This document shows, piece after piece, positions 32,713 through 40,879 of a stretch of DNA of 47,691 nt. Origin of the DNA: CAZJYC01 sp964550165 (GTDB lineage Bacteria > Acidobacteriota > Aminicenantia > Aminicenantales > Aminicenantaceae). The stretch lies in the NCBI GenBank assembly GCA_964550165.1, contig CAZJYC010000012.1, positions 1-47,691 of the forward strand, given 5' to 3'. A program made the position numbers and the translations under genes. Each line of letters opens with the position of its first letter. The stretch's first letter is position 1. Under the pieces are notes generated by a model. The model had not been told where the DNA came from and searched no databases. It saw only the letters and a program-made list of their open reading frames with translations.

Positions 32713-33069
32713 ATGAGAAGAATTATGCTGAAAGCGAAGATTCAAAAGCTTATGGTGACAGAGACAAACCTCGATTATGAAGGCAGCCTCACGCTCGATG
32801 AGAGCTTGATCGAAGCGGCGGGCATGCTCCCGTTTGAGCAGGTGCATGTCTATAACCTATCTAATGGAGAAAGATTTATCACCTATCTGATAAAGGGTGA
32901 AAAAGATTCTGGTCTGGTTGTGGTGAATGGAGCTGCGGCGCATAAGGTCAAAGCCGGAGATCGATTGATCGTCGCTTCCTATGTCTCTTTGGACGATGAG
33001 GAAACAGATTTTTTTATGCCGAAAATACTGATTGTTGATAAGAACAACAGGATGAGAGAAATGAAATAA
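32713..33069 (+). CDS. panD: Aspartate 1-decarboxylase proenzyme
   Basis: This 118-residue pyruvoyl-dependent enzyme makes beta-alanine for PanC. Self-cleavage is expected between Gly24 and Ser25 (DYEGSLTLD). The MLKAKIQK start with Lys9 and the NGAAAHKVKAGDRLIVASY block are typical. ATG 32713 is preferred: it has AAGGAG upstream and gives the normal distance to the cleavage site. With panB and panC it completes the pathway except for ketopantoate reductase, not seen here. An AT-rich stretch without a strong hairpin separates it from the convergent glutaredoxin gene. Confidence 0.95.
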   Translation: MRRIMLKAKIQKLMVTETNLDYEGSLTLDESLIEAAGMLPFEQVHVYNLSNGERFITYLIKGEKDSGLVVVNGAAAHKVKAGDRLIVASYVSLDDEETDFFMPKILIVDKNNRMREMK

Positions 33070-33096
33070 TTTTTTTATAAAAAATTTTCGTTTTGT

Positions 33097-33378
33097 CTAT
33101 TTCTTCAATGCCCACTTTTTGAGCTTTTCGTATTTAACCTCTCCGCAGAGGACTTCGCTTGTTTCTGTGTTGAAGAAAGTCGGTGTCCGGAGCTGGCCTC
33201 CGCATTTGGGAGCGATTACACTTCGATAAGAGCGCATCAGATCGGCATTTTTCTCGTTGTGCCAGACTTCAAGCTTTTCGAATTTGATATCTTCTTCTTT
33301 TTCCAGCTTTTCAACCAAAGGCATCATAGCTTTGCAGTGGGGGCATTCCCTGGCATGAAACATGATCAATTTATTCAT
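33097..33378 (-). CDS. Glutaredoxin/thioredoxin-like protein with CPHC active site
   Basis: The protein has 93 residues from ATG 33378, chosen for AAGGAGAG five bases upstream and stop-start overlap (TAATG) with the preceding gene. A thioredoxin fold is indicated by MNKLIMFHARECPHCKAMMP (Cys12-Pro-His-Cys15) and the cis-proline loop RTPTFF. Extra cysteines (Cys59 in PKCGGQ and one in VLCGEV) are unusual. CPHC is a rather oxidising, DsbA-like dithiol motif. It most likely exchanges electrons with the rubredoxin-FTR fusion encoded immediately before it. Confidence 0.82.
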   Translation of the reverse strand: MNKLIMFHARECPHCKAMMPLVEKLEKEEDIKFEKLEVWHNEKNADLMRSYRSVIAPKCGGQLRTPTFFNTETSEVLCGEVKYEKLKKWALKK

Positions 33379-33797
33379 TAGGCTCTCCTTACGAAGAGCC
33401 CACACCAGCATTCTCCCTTTTCTTTATAAGTCTCGTGGATGAGGAAATTGCACGGGCAGACAAGCTTTAAATCCTCCCTGAAATCCTTAGTGATCAACCT
33501 GCATGGGCAGTATTTTAGGCCATGGTTTTTCTCATTGTTGAAAACTCCGTCCAGAAGGATCGTGACTTTTTCCTTGTCCGGATTAACCTGGAATTCATTT
33601 TTTTCTGTGAATGTCTCAATCGCTTCAAGGAATTTTTCTCTATCAAAAGAAACATCAGTGGCGCTCGTTATCCTCTGGGCTTCTCTGGAGGAGATCTCCA
33701 CATAGGCGTTTATCGCCATGCAGGTCGGGCATATTTCAGGAGGCTTTACTCCATAGTGAATGTCGTTGCAGACAAAGCATCGCCAATATTTTTTCAT
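33378..33797 (-). CDS. Rubredoxin / ferredoxin-thioredoxin reductase catalytic-subunit fusion
   Basis: The protein has 139 residues. Residues 1-35 look like a rubredoxin-type metal knuckle (CFVC at 7-10, CPTC at 23-26). Residues ~50-139 are the ferredoxin:thioredoxin reductase catalytic fold, with the iron-sulfur/disulfide cysteines as CPC (97-99), CPC (114-116) and CWC (130-132). Plant and cyanobacterial FTR has CHC in the last motif; here the histidine is tryptophan. FTR passes single electrons from a ferredoxin or rubredoxin to a thiol protein, so the fused knuckle may be the built-in donor site and the CPHC protein the acceptor. Confidence 0.82.
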   Translation of the reverse strand: MKKYWRCFVCNDIHYGVKPPEICPTCMAINAYVEISSREAQRITSATDVSFDREKFLEAIETFTEKNEFQVNPDKEKVTILLDGVFNNEKNHGLKYCPCRLITKDFREDLKLVCPCNFLIHETYKEKGECWCGLFVRRA

Positions 33798-33839
33798 CGA
33801 ATCATCTTTCTGAATGCGGCTTGTTTTTGGCTAAGCAAG

Positions 33840-34301
33840 CTAAATTTTTTTAGCGGCTTCCTGCTCCAGCTCTGATTTCCTGGTGCAGTAATAGCCGTTT
33901 TTGAGTCCCATCTGCTGATACACAGGACATTTGGGGCAATCGCACCCTTTCTCTTCGGTAATGATTTTGCTTTTGCCGACGAGCGGATGGCAGAAGCCGA
34001 GTTCGGTCTCCCCGGAAACGTAAGTCGGGCAGGTCTTGCAGATGCACATGCTCTTGACCATGGCGAGCTTCTCTTCGGCTTCAGTAATCTTGGCATCGGC
34101 TTCTGCTTCTGTCATGCCCATCTTTTCTATCAGCAGCTTTTTGATCATATCTTTCCGTTCCATTTCTTCCTCGGGAGCAGCGGCTGTTGTCGTGACCGCT
34201 GCAGCCTCTTCCTTTTTTTTGCATGAAGCCAGGCCTAAATAGGCCATAATCATTCCCAGAAGGCCGCATCCGCTTTTTTCAAAAAAATCTCTCCGTTTCA
34301 T
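33840..34301 (-). CDS. Tat-type lipoprotein with DUF2769-like cysteine motifs
   Basis: The protein has 153 residues. The N-terminus combines an RR motif (MKRRDFFEKSG) with a hydrophobic stretch ending in the lipobox GLASC (Cys27), so it is probably exported folded and lipid-anchored. An Ala/Thr/Glu linker and a helical segment (49-82) follow. Then come two matching units: Cys86-x-Cys88-x2-Cys91-x12-Cys104 (CICKTCPTY) and Cys120-x-Cys122-x2-Cys125-x13-Cys139 (CDCPKCPVY). This resembles DUF2769. Two metal or iron-sulfur sites are plausible but unproven. A strong AAGGAGAGAGG site precedes it. Confidence 0.75.
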   Translation of the reverse strand: MKRRDFFEKSGCGLLGMIMAYLGLASCKKKEEAAAVTTTAAAPEEEMERKDMIKKLLIEKMGMTEAEADAKITEAEEKLAMVKSMCICKTCPTYVSGETELGFCHPLVGKSKIITEEKGCDCPKCPVYQQMGLKNGYYCTRKSELEQEAAKKI

Positions 34302-34397
34302 TTGAACCTCTCTCCTTTTTTAATTTTTTTTAAAGGGAGTATTCTCTAATTTATAGATATTAGCAAATCCTTTAAAAATAATAAACCCAAGAATTCC

Positions 34398-35111
34398 TCA
34401 TAATTTCTCCAAATAGGCCAAAAGGTCAGCAATCTCTTGTTCTGAAAGGTTGGGAAAAGAAGGCATGGCGAGGAAGGGCGCCTTGAGTTGTTTCTTAATG
34501 TTTTCGATGTTGGCTGCCTGTCCGCTGGAAGGGAGCCTTTCTTTTTTCAAAATGTTTTTCAGACCCGGACCTTGTTTTGTTTCTTCCCTGTCAGCATGGT
34601 GGCAGGCGCTGCACAGGTTGCTAAAGTGGAGCACGCCTTTTTCCGCATCTCCCGATACCCTAGCCTGAGACATCGATAGGTTTGGAGAAGTTGTTCTCGC
34701 ACAAATCATCCTCAGAAAGTAAAATCCTGCGGATAAGCTGAAAACAACAAAGCTCATACTAAAAATAATCATTCCCAGGACAGGAGCGAACTTGAGGAAT
34801 TGTTTGTAGAATCTGACGATGGAAAGCTTTAAAATCAGCAAGGCAATCAGGGCAAAGGCCAGGGTTCCGTGAAAAATAGCTCTTGTCGATATCTGGTCAC
34901 CTGCCACAGCCCAGTAGCGAATGCAGAGATAGCTGATAATTAGAAGCAAAGCTGTAAGAATCCATCCAGAAATTTTATGAATCTTTCTTAGCTGACTTGC
35001 TCCTGTCTTTCTGTCTGCTTTTCCCATCAGAGACAGCATGCTGAAAGCGGCAAAAAATGCTACGATGATGAAAAATATCCCGACTATCGATTTTATGAGA
35101 AACAATGGCAT
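34398..35111 (-). CDS. Membrane-anchored mono-heme cytochrome c
   Basis: The protein has 237 residues. Four membrane segments (about 5-28, 48-68, 77-97, 109-133) are followed by a C-terminal class-I cytochrome c domain with CSACH (167-171) and the probable axial Met216 (AMPSFP). Positive loops at 31-47 and 98-108 place the heme domain in the periplasm. His45 and His81 near membrane segments could bind a b-type heme. The role is probably quinol- or lipoprotein-linked electron transfer. AAGGAG lies eight bases before the ATG. It heads the redox cluster on this strand. Confidence 0.82.
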   Translation of the reverse strand: MPLFLIKSIVGIFFIIVAFFAAFSMLSLMGKADRKTGASQLRKIHKISGWILTALLLIISYLCIRYWAVAGDQISTRAIFHGTLAFALIALLILKLSIVRFYKQFLKFAPVLGMIIFSMSFVVFSLSAGFYFLRMICARTTSPNLSMSQARVSGDAEKGVLHFSNLCSACHHADREETKQGPGLKNILKKERLPSSGQAANIENIKKQLKAPFLAMPSFPNLSEQEIADLLAYLEKL

Positions 35112-35269
35112 GGAATAACTCCTTACGTGCTAATGTTCCGTCCTATTTTTGGAGATTATGAACGACTCCTTTTAAAATTTTCAATCAGTAACTTCCATAC
35201 TTTTTTGGCCAGCTGATTTCAGAGGATTTTTGTGAGGTTAGATTTTCATGCCGGGTGTTTTGTCCGATT

Positions 35270-36733
35270 CTAATCCAGCTGGTAGTTGGGAGCTTCTTTG
35301 GTGATGATAACGTCATGGACGTGACTTTCCCGGGTTCCGGCTGCTGTCACCTGGATAAATTTTCCATTTTTATGAAGCTCCTCGATTGTCCTGCAGCCTG
35401 CGTAACCCATTCCCGCCTTGAGCCCTCCGACCATCATCTGGATGATGTTGGCCACATTCCCTTTGTAGGGAACCATGCCCTCTATTCCTTCCGGGGCAAG
35501 CTTGGAGTCGGGGGGAAGGACATCCTGAAAATATCGATCGCGGCCCCCTTCTTTCATGGCTCCGAGCGACCCCATGCCTCGGTAAATTTTGTAGGAGCGG
35601 CCCTGGTAGATGACCACTTCACCCGGAGCCTCCTCTGTTCCTGCAAACATATTTCCCAGCATAACGGAGCTTGCGCCAGCAGCTATGGCTTTGGTGATGT
35701 CTCCTGAATATTTTATGCCGCCATCCGCGATCAGAGGAATATCTTTTTCTCTAGTGACCTTGTAAACGTCGGCAATGGCCGTGATCTGAGGAATCCCTGC
35801 CCCGGTCACGACCCTTGTCGTGCAAATGGAGCCAGGTCCCACTCCGACCTTTACGGCATCCACCCCAAGGTCGATAAGCTCCTTAGCCGCTTCTTCTGTG
35901 CCGATGTTTCCAGCCACCAGCTCCTGGTTGGGAAATTCCTTCTTTATCATTTTTATTGTATCCACAACCCGCTTGGAATGGCCGTGAGCTGTGTCGATGA
36001 CCAGGACATCGAGTTTAGCCTTGATCAGAGCTCTGGCCCGTTCTAAAGTGTCATCACCTACGCCAATGGCTGCCCCAACCCTGAGTCGGCCAATGCTGTC
36101 CTTTGAAGCATGAGGATACTGAATCCTCTTGAGGATGTCTTTGTAGGTGATCAATCCTTTGAGTTGATATTTCTCGTTGACCATCAGGATTTTTTCAATC
36201 TTGTGCTTATGGAAGAGCTTTTCGGCCTCTTCGAGGGAAGTCCCAAGCGGAACAGTCACCAAATCCTTGGTCATGACTTTTTCTATGGGAAGATTGAGAC
36301 GCGTTTCAAACCGGATGTCGCGATTGGTTAAAATCCCGACCAGTTTATTGTTCTCATCTGTGATCGGCAGACCGGAGATTTTGTATTTTTTCATGACTTC
36401 TATGGCTTCATAAATCTTGTTATGAGGCCGCACGGTGATCGGGTCAACGATCATGCCGCTTTCATGACGTTTGACCTTGTCCACTTCTTCAGCCTGCTTC
36501 TCGATCGACATATTTCTGTGAATGATCCCCATTCCTCCTTGCTGGGCGACGGCGATGGCCATTTTGGATTCGGTGACGGTGTCCATGGCTGAGCTGATAA
36601 TAGGGATGCTGAGGCTGATGTTTCGGCTGAACTTTGTCGAGACGTCCACCTCGGCCGGAATCACCTCTGACTTGGCTGGTAGAATAAGGACATCATCGAA
36701 GGTCAATCCGATTTTTATCTTATCGTCTAACAT
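35270..36733 (-). CDS. guaB: Inosine-5'-monophosphate dehydrogenase
   Basis: This 487-residue NAD-dependent enzyme converts IMP to XMP in guanine nucleotide synthesis. It shows the full TIM barrel with the catalytic loop GPGSICTTR, the flap near EGGRDRYFQD, and the inserted CBS pair (about residues 95-205: MIVDPITVRPHNKIYEAIEV, then ISGLPITDE). It starts 13 bp after secA on the same strand, with GAGGGAAG in front, so it is probably co-transcribed with secA. The 158 bp below it (35112-35269) show no clear terminator. Confidence 0.97.
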   Translation of the reverse strand: MLDDKIKIGLTFDDVLILPAKSEVIPAEVDVSTKFSRNISLSIPIISSAMDTVTESKMAIAVAQQGGMGIIHRNMSIEKQAEEVDKVKRHESGMIVDPITVRPHNKIYEAIEVMKKYKISGLPITDENNKLVGILTNRDIRFETRLNLPIEKVMTKDLVTVPLGTSLEEAEKLFHKHKIEKILMVNEKYQLKGLITYKDILKRIQYPHASKDSIGRLRVGAAIGVGDDTLERARALIKAKLDVLVIDTAHGHSKRVVDTIKMIKKEFPNQELVAGNIGTEEAAKELIDLGVDAVKVGVGPGSICTTRVVTGAGIPQITAIADVYKVTREKDIPLIADGGIKYSGDITKAIAAGASSVMLGNMFAGTEEAPGEVVIYQGRSYKIYRGMGSLGAMKEGGRDRYFQDVLPPDSKLAPEGIEGMVPYKGNVANIIQMMVGGLKAGMGYAGCRTIEELHKNGKFIQVTAAGTRESHVHDVIITKEAPNYQLD

Positions 36734-36746
36734 TTCTTCCCTCTCA

Positions 36747-39350
36747 CTATCGTCTTTTTTTCTTTTTCCTCTTTTTGGGAATCAATGACCTGGCCTCTCT
36801 TCCTCTTGGAGCGGATGCACCACGCGGTTGCTGGTAGTACATGGGTTGCTCTTTTCTCTCAGGCAGCTCCTCTTCCCTCACAGGCTGGATAAGGAAAAGA
36901 TAGCGGATCGTATCCTCTTCAATTCTATCCATCATGGACTGGAACATGTCGTAGCTTTCTTTTTTGTATTCGATAAGGGGATCCCGCTGGCCATAACCCC
37001 GGAGTCCAATTCCTTCTTTGAGATAATCCATAGCCAAGAGATGGTCTTTCCATTGGGAATCGATGATTTGGAGCATGATCATTCTCTCGAATTCCCTCAT
37101 CTGTTCCGAGCCGATGATTTTTTCCTTCTCCTCATACGTCGTTTGGAGAGCCTGGAGGGTTTTCTCGCGCAACTCTTCATAGTTTATCGCGTTCCAGTCT
37201 ATGCCAAGCTCTTCAACGTTCAGATGAAATTGGGAAGCGATCGCACTCTTGAATCCATCAACATCCCAATCCTCAGGGGACTTGTCTTGGCGTGTGTGAT
37301 TTTCCATAATCCATTCGACAAGGGTTCCAACGAGCTCAAGAACGTATTCCTTCATGTCTTTGCCTTCGAGGATATCTTTTCGCTGTTTGTAGATGCTCTC
37401 CCTCTGTTTGTTCATCACGTCGTCGTATTCGAGCAGATGCTTGCGTATGGAAAAATTTTGAGCTTCGACCTGCTTCTGTGCTCTTTCGATGGCCCTAGTC
37501 ACCATTTTGTGTTCGATGGGAGTTCCTTCTGTCATGCCGATTCTGGACATGAGGCCCGATATCCTGTCGCTGCCAAAGATGCGCATCAACTCATCCTCCA
37601 GAGACATGTAAAACCGGGATGAGCCAGGGTCTCCCTGTCTCCCAGCCCTTCCGCGGAGCTGGTTGTCGATTCTCCGTGCCTCATGGCGTTCGGTTCCGAT
37701 GATGTGAAGTCCGTTGAGCGAGACGACATTTTTGTGTTCTTCTTGCGTGATTCCCATCACCTCGGCCAGGGCTTTTTCCCATTGCTCCTGAGTTGCTTTT
37801 GCAGGGTCTATTCCTTGTTTTCTCAATTGCTCCGAAGCCAAGAAGTCCGGATTTCCACCCAAAAGGATGTCAACGCCTCGTCCTGCCATGTTGGTAGCAA
37901 TGGTCACTGATCCTATCCGTCCTGCTTGAGCGATGATCTTGGCTTCCATCTCGTGGTATTTGGCGTTCAGGACAACATGCTTAATTCCCTTTCTCCTCAA
38001 GAGCGAGCTCAGGTGCTCTGAATTTTCGATGGAAATGGTCCCGACCAGCATTGGGCGGCCTTTCTGGTTGTTCTCGATGATTTCCTCGACAACCGCATCC
38101 CATTTTTCTTTCTTGGTTCGATAAATCTGATCCTGGTATTCGTAACGGATAAGAATCCTGTTGGTCGGAACTTCGACGACATCCAGCTTATAAATGGATT
38201 GGAATTCAGCAGCTTCTGTTGCAGCTGTGCCTGTCATGCCGGCCAGTTTGTTGTACATCCGGAAATAATTCTGAAAGGTTATCGAAGCTAAGGTCTGATA
38301 TTCCTCCTCGATGCGCACCCTTTCCTTGGCTTCCAACGCCTGGTGGAGGCCATCACTGTAGCGCCGGCCTGGCATCAGCCGGCCTGTGAATTCATCGACG
38401 ATGATGACCTTGCCTTCCTTGACCATGTAATCGACATCGCGCTTGAAAAGATTATGGGCTTTTAAAGACTGGTTGATGTGATGGACCAAGTCCATGTGCA
38501 CAAGGTCATAAAGGTTGGGAACCTTAAGGAAATTCTCAGCTTCAGCCACACCCGTTTCATTCAGAGCCACAGTTCTTGTTTTTTCATCCACCTGAAAGTG
38601 CTCGTCTTTATGCAGGCGGCGGACAAAAGTATCCACGCGGTAATAAAGAGAGGTTGATTCCTCTGTAGGCCCGGAAATGATAAGGGGAGTCCTGGCTTCG
38701 TCGATGAGAATGCTGTCGACTTCGTCCACAATGGCATAGTTGTGTACCCTCTGGACAAGGTCTGAGAGGCGAAATTTCATGTTGTCCCGCAGGTAGTCGA
38801 AGCCGAATTCATTGTTTGTGCCGTAGGTGATATCCCTTCGGTAGGCTTCTTTTCTTTCCCAGTCTCCCATGTCATGCTGGATCACGCCGACTTGAAGACC
38901 CAGAAAATTGTAAATCGGCCCCATCCATTCCGTGTCCCGTTTAGCCAGATAATCGTTGACAGTGACGATATGAACGCCTTTTCCCTCAAGAGCGTTCACG
39001 TAGGCAGGAAGAGTGGCAACCAGAGTTTTTCCCTCTCCTGTCTTCATCTCAGCGATCTTGCCCTGATGAAGGACAACGCCTCCCATTAACTGGACATCGA
39101 AGTGGCGCATTCGGATCGTTCTTCTCGCCGCTTCGCGCACAACGGCAAAGGCTTCGATGAGGATATCGTCCGGGCTTGCTCCTCGGCTTAATTTTTCCTT
39201 GAATTCTGAGGTTTTTGCGCGGAGTTCATTATCGCTGAGCTTTTGTATTCGAGGCTCCAGTTCGTTGATGGCAGCAGCATAAGGCCGCAGACGCTTCAGG
39301 TCTCTTTCGTTTTTGGTGCCAAATATTTTATGAATCAGCCACTTAACCAT
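36747..39350 (-). CDS. secA: Preprotein translocase ATPase SecA
   Basis: This 867-residue motor of the general secretion pathway contains Walker A MKTGEGKTLVA, the HIVTVNDYLAKRD block, DEVDSILIDEARTPLIISGPTE, the preprotein-crosslinking region and AGRGVDILLGGNP. The C-terminal end is GREARSLIPKKRKKKKRR: the zinc-binding CxCx8C(H/C) tail common in SecA is absent and replaced by a polybasic end. No Shine-Dalgarno precedes the ATG, consistent with a near-leaderless transcript. guaB follows. Confidence 0.97.
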   Translation of the reverse strand: MVKWLIHKIFGTKNERDLKRLRPYAAAINELEPRIQKLSDNELRAKTSEFKEKLSRGASPDDILIEAFAVVREAARRTIRMRHFDVQLMGGVVLHQGKIAEMKTGEGKTLVATLPAYVNALEGKGVHIVTVNDYLAKRDTEWMGPIYNFLGLQVGVIQHDMGDWERKEAYRRDITYGTNNEFGFDYLRDNMKFRLSDLVQRVHNYAIVDEVDSILIDEARTPLIISGPTEESTSLYYRVDTFVRRLHKDEHFQVDEKTRTVALNETGVAEAENFLKVPNLYDLVHMDLVHHINQSLKAHNLFKRDVDYMVKEGKVIIVDEFTGRLMPGRRYSDGLHQALEAKERVRIEEEYQTLASITFQNYFRMYNKLAGMTGTAATEAAEFQSIYKLDVVEVPTNRILIRYEYQDQIYRTKKEKWDAVVEEIIENNQKGRPMLVGTISIENSEHLSSLLRRKGIKHVVLNAKYHEMEAKIIAQAGRIGSVTIATNMAGRGVDILLGGNPDFLASEQLRKQGIDPAKATQEQWEKALAEVMGITQEEHKNVVSLNGLHIIGTERHEARRIDNQLRGRAGRQGDPGSSRFYMSLEDELMRIFGSDRISGLMSRIGMTEGTPIEHKMVTRAIERAQKQVEAQNFSIRKHLLEYDDVMNKQRESIYKQRKDILEGKDMKEYVLELVGTLVEWIMENHTRQDKSPEDWDVDGFKSAIASQFHLNVEELGIDWNAINYEELREKTLQALQTTYEEKEKIIGSEQMREFERMIMLQIIDSQWKDHLLAMDYLKEGIGLRGYGQRDPLIEYKKESYDMFQSMMDRIEEDTIRYLFLIQPVREEELPERKEQPMYYQQPRGASAPRGREARSLIPKKRKKKKRR

Positions 39351-39358
39351 TTGATAAT

Positions 39359-39387
39359 GTTGTAACAGAAAGCCATTTTCTTGTCAA
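39359..39387 (-). promoter_or_regulatory. secA promoter placed almost on the start codon
   Basis: On the minus strand TTGACA (39382-39387) is followed after exactly 17 bp by TACAAC (39359-39364). Only eight bases separate this -10 from the secA ATG, so transcription would start at or next to the start codon. Confidence 0.5.
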
Positions 39388-39461
39388 TTTTCCTAGTAAA
39401 TGGACGAAAAAAGGATGAAACGCTTTTTAATGTAGTTTGAAGAAAGAGGAATCTTTTTCCG

Positions 39462-39490
39462 TTGACAGAAAAAATTCAATCCTGTATTTA
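39462..39490 (+). promoter_or_regulatory. Promoter for the GT87-like gene
   Basis: TTGACA (39462-39467), a 17-bp spacer and TATTTA (39485-39490) form a good sigma70-type promoter about 85 bases upstream of the coding start. The intergenic region is divergently transcribed, with secA on the other side. Confidence 0.6.
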
Positions 39491-39581
39491 TCAATAATAG
39501 TTTTTTGGTAATTTGAGAATGGCCTCAAAAAAGTTCCTATCTTCAAAAAGGGGAATTATCCCATTTTTTAATTGATTGAGA

Positions 39582-40757
39582 ATGCCAGGAAAGTATTTTT
39601 TCCCCTTTTTTAAATCGAAAAAAGCTCAGAAGCTTCTGCTTGTCATTTTGGCTCTTTGTGTTCCCCTTCTTGTTTACCTCGCACATGTCAGGAAGGATAT
39701 GACGGATTTCGGGGTTTATTATCAAGGAGGCAAGAGGATTCTCGGAGGAGAGACTCTTTACTCCCCCTCGGATGTTCACCCCAGGTATCTGTATTCTCCT
39801 GCCTCGGCCGCACTTTTTTCCCTGCTGACTTTGTTGCCTTATGAATTATCAAAATTTGTCTGGTATTTGTCCCAGATTTTCCTCCTTTGGCTTGTCTTGC
39901 TTTTCTCCTATGATTTTTGTCCTTCGAAGCAAAAGAGAAAAGGGGTTGTCATTGTCCTTTCTTTTTTAGTTCTCCTTAAATTTTTCGCCAGGGAGATAGA
40001 GCTCGGACAGATCAATCTGCTTATTCTTTTTCTTTTGCTGATGATGGCCAGAAATTCGCTCCAAAGAAATGACATGAGAGGAGGGCTGTTTTGGGGCTTT
40101 TCTCTGTATTTCAAGCCCTATGGATTGGTTTTTTTGCCTTACTATATTCTTAAAAAGAGAATCAGCCTTTACGTTTCGGGCATTGGGATTCTTGTCTTAG
40201 GTTTTTGTCTTCCCATAGTTTTTTACGGCTTTAAGAGCAGTCTTTCGGCTTTAAAAGGATGGCAAAAAAACCTGTCCTTATCCGCTTCTTCATTCCTTGA
40301 TAATTACGATAATGCCTCGCTCCTTTCCTTTTTCTTGAAAAACATCTCAGCTAAGCAGGGGGGACTGGCCTGGATTCTTTTTATTTTCAGCGTGCTGATA
40401 ATCTGCTTTTCTCTATTGGTGATGATGTTCATGGGCAGGAGGAAGGGCTTGGAGAAGCCAGAAATTCTGGAGATTTCCTATTTATTTGTCTTGATTCCGC
40501 TTTTTTCCCCTCTGGCCTGGTACTATATTTACCTTTATTCTGCCCTGGCCGTGGTTCTCCTGATGAATTATATCGATAAATTTCCCAAAGCCCTAAGATA
40601 TGTCCTGATAGCAAACTTCATCAGTATTGGTGCCACCCTAATAGAGATAATGGGCAAAACGGCTTTCCGCTTTTACACCCAACATTCCTTGGTGGTCATA
40701 AGCTATTTGATAATCCTCCTCTATCTTTTTTATCTCAGGATTAAGGGCATCGCCTGA
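39582..40757 (+). CDS. GT87-type polyprenol-phosphate-mannose-dependent glycosyltransferase
   Basis: This 391-residue integral membrane protein has about ten hydrophobic segments. It resembles the DUF2029/GT87 family: the first periplasmic loop has DFGVYYQGGKRILGGETLYS with the conserved aspartate, then the YLYSPASAALFSLLTLLP block and ELGQINLLILFLLLMM with a GFSLYFKPYGLVFLPYYILKKR segment. Such enzymes transfer sugars from polyprenyl-phosphate donors outside the membrane. Donor and acceptor are unknown here. ATG 39582 is preferred over the TTG two codons upstream. The gene is monocistronic. Confidence 0.75.
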   Translation: MPGKYFFPFFKSKKAQKLLLVILALCVPLLVYLAHVRKDMTDFGVYYQGGKRILGGETLYSPSDVHPRYLYSPASAALFSLLTLLPYELSKFVWYLSQIFLLWLVLLFSYDFCPSKQKRKGVVIVLSFLVLLKFFAREIELGQINLLILFLLLMMARNSLQRNDMRGGLFWGFSLYFKPYGLVFLPYYILKKRISLYVSGIGILVLGFCLPIVFYGFKSSLSALKGWQKNLSLSASSFLDNYDNASLLSFFLKNISAKQGGLAWILFIFSVLIICFSLLVMMFMGRRKGLEKPEILEISYLFVLIPLFSPLAWYYIYLYSALAVVLLMNYIDKFPKALRYVLIANFISIGATLIEIMGKTAFRFYTQHSLVVISYLIILLYLFYLRIKGIA

Positions 40758-40837
40758 GCAGCTTTTTAGCGTCTCGGTTTTTATCCGGCTCTATTGATTT
40801 TTTTATGGAGTTTGATTATCATCAGATTTCATTATTT

Positions 40838-40852
40838 TGAGAATAATTCTCA
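40838..40852. promoter_or_regulatory. Fur-like operator upstream of feoAB
   Basis: TGAGAATAATTCTCA is a perfect 7-1-7 palindrome, differing from the Fur/PerR-type TGATAATNATTATCA at one base per half. It lies 27 bases before feoA. A second partial site TGATTATCA is at 40813-40821. The placement before a ferrous iron transporter makes an iron-responsive repressor (Fur) the natural candidate. Confidence 0.6.
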
Positions 40853-40879
40853 TTTAGAGAGTAGCGAAGAGAGAAGAAG

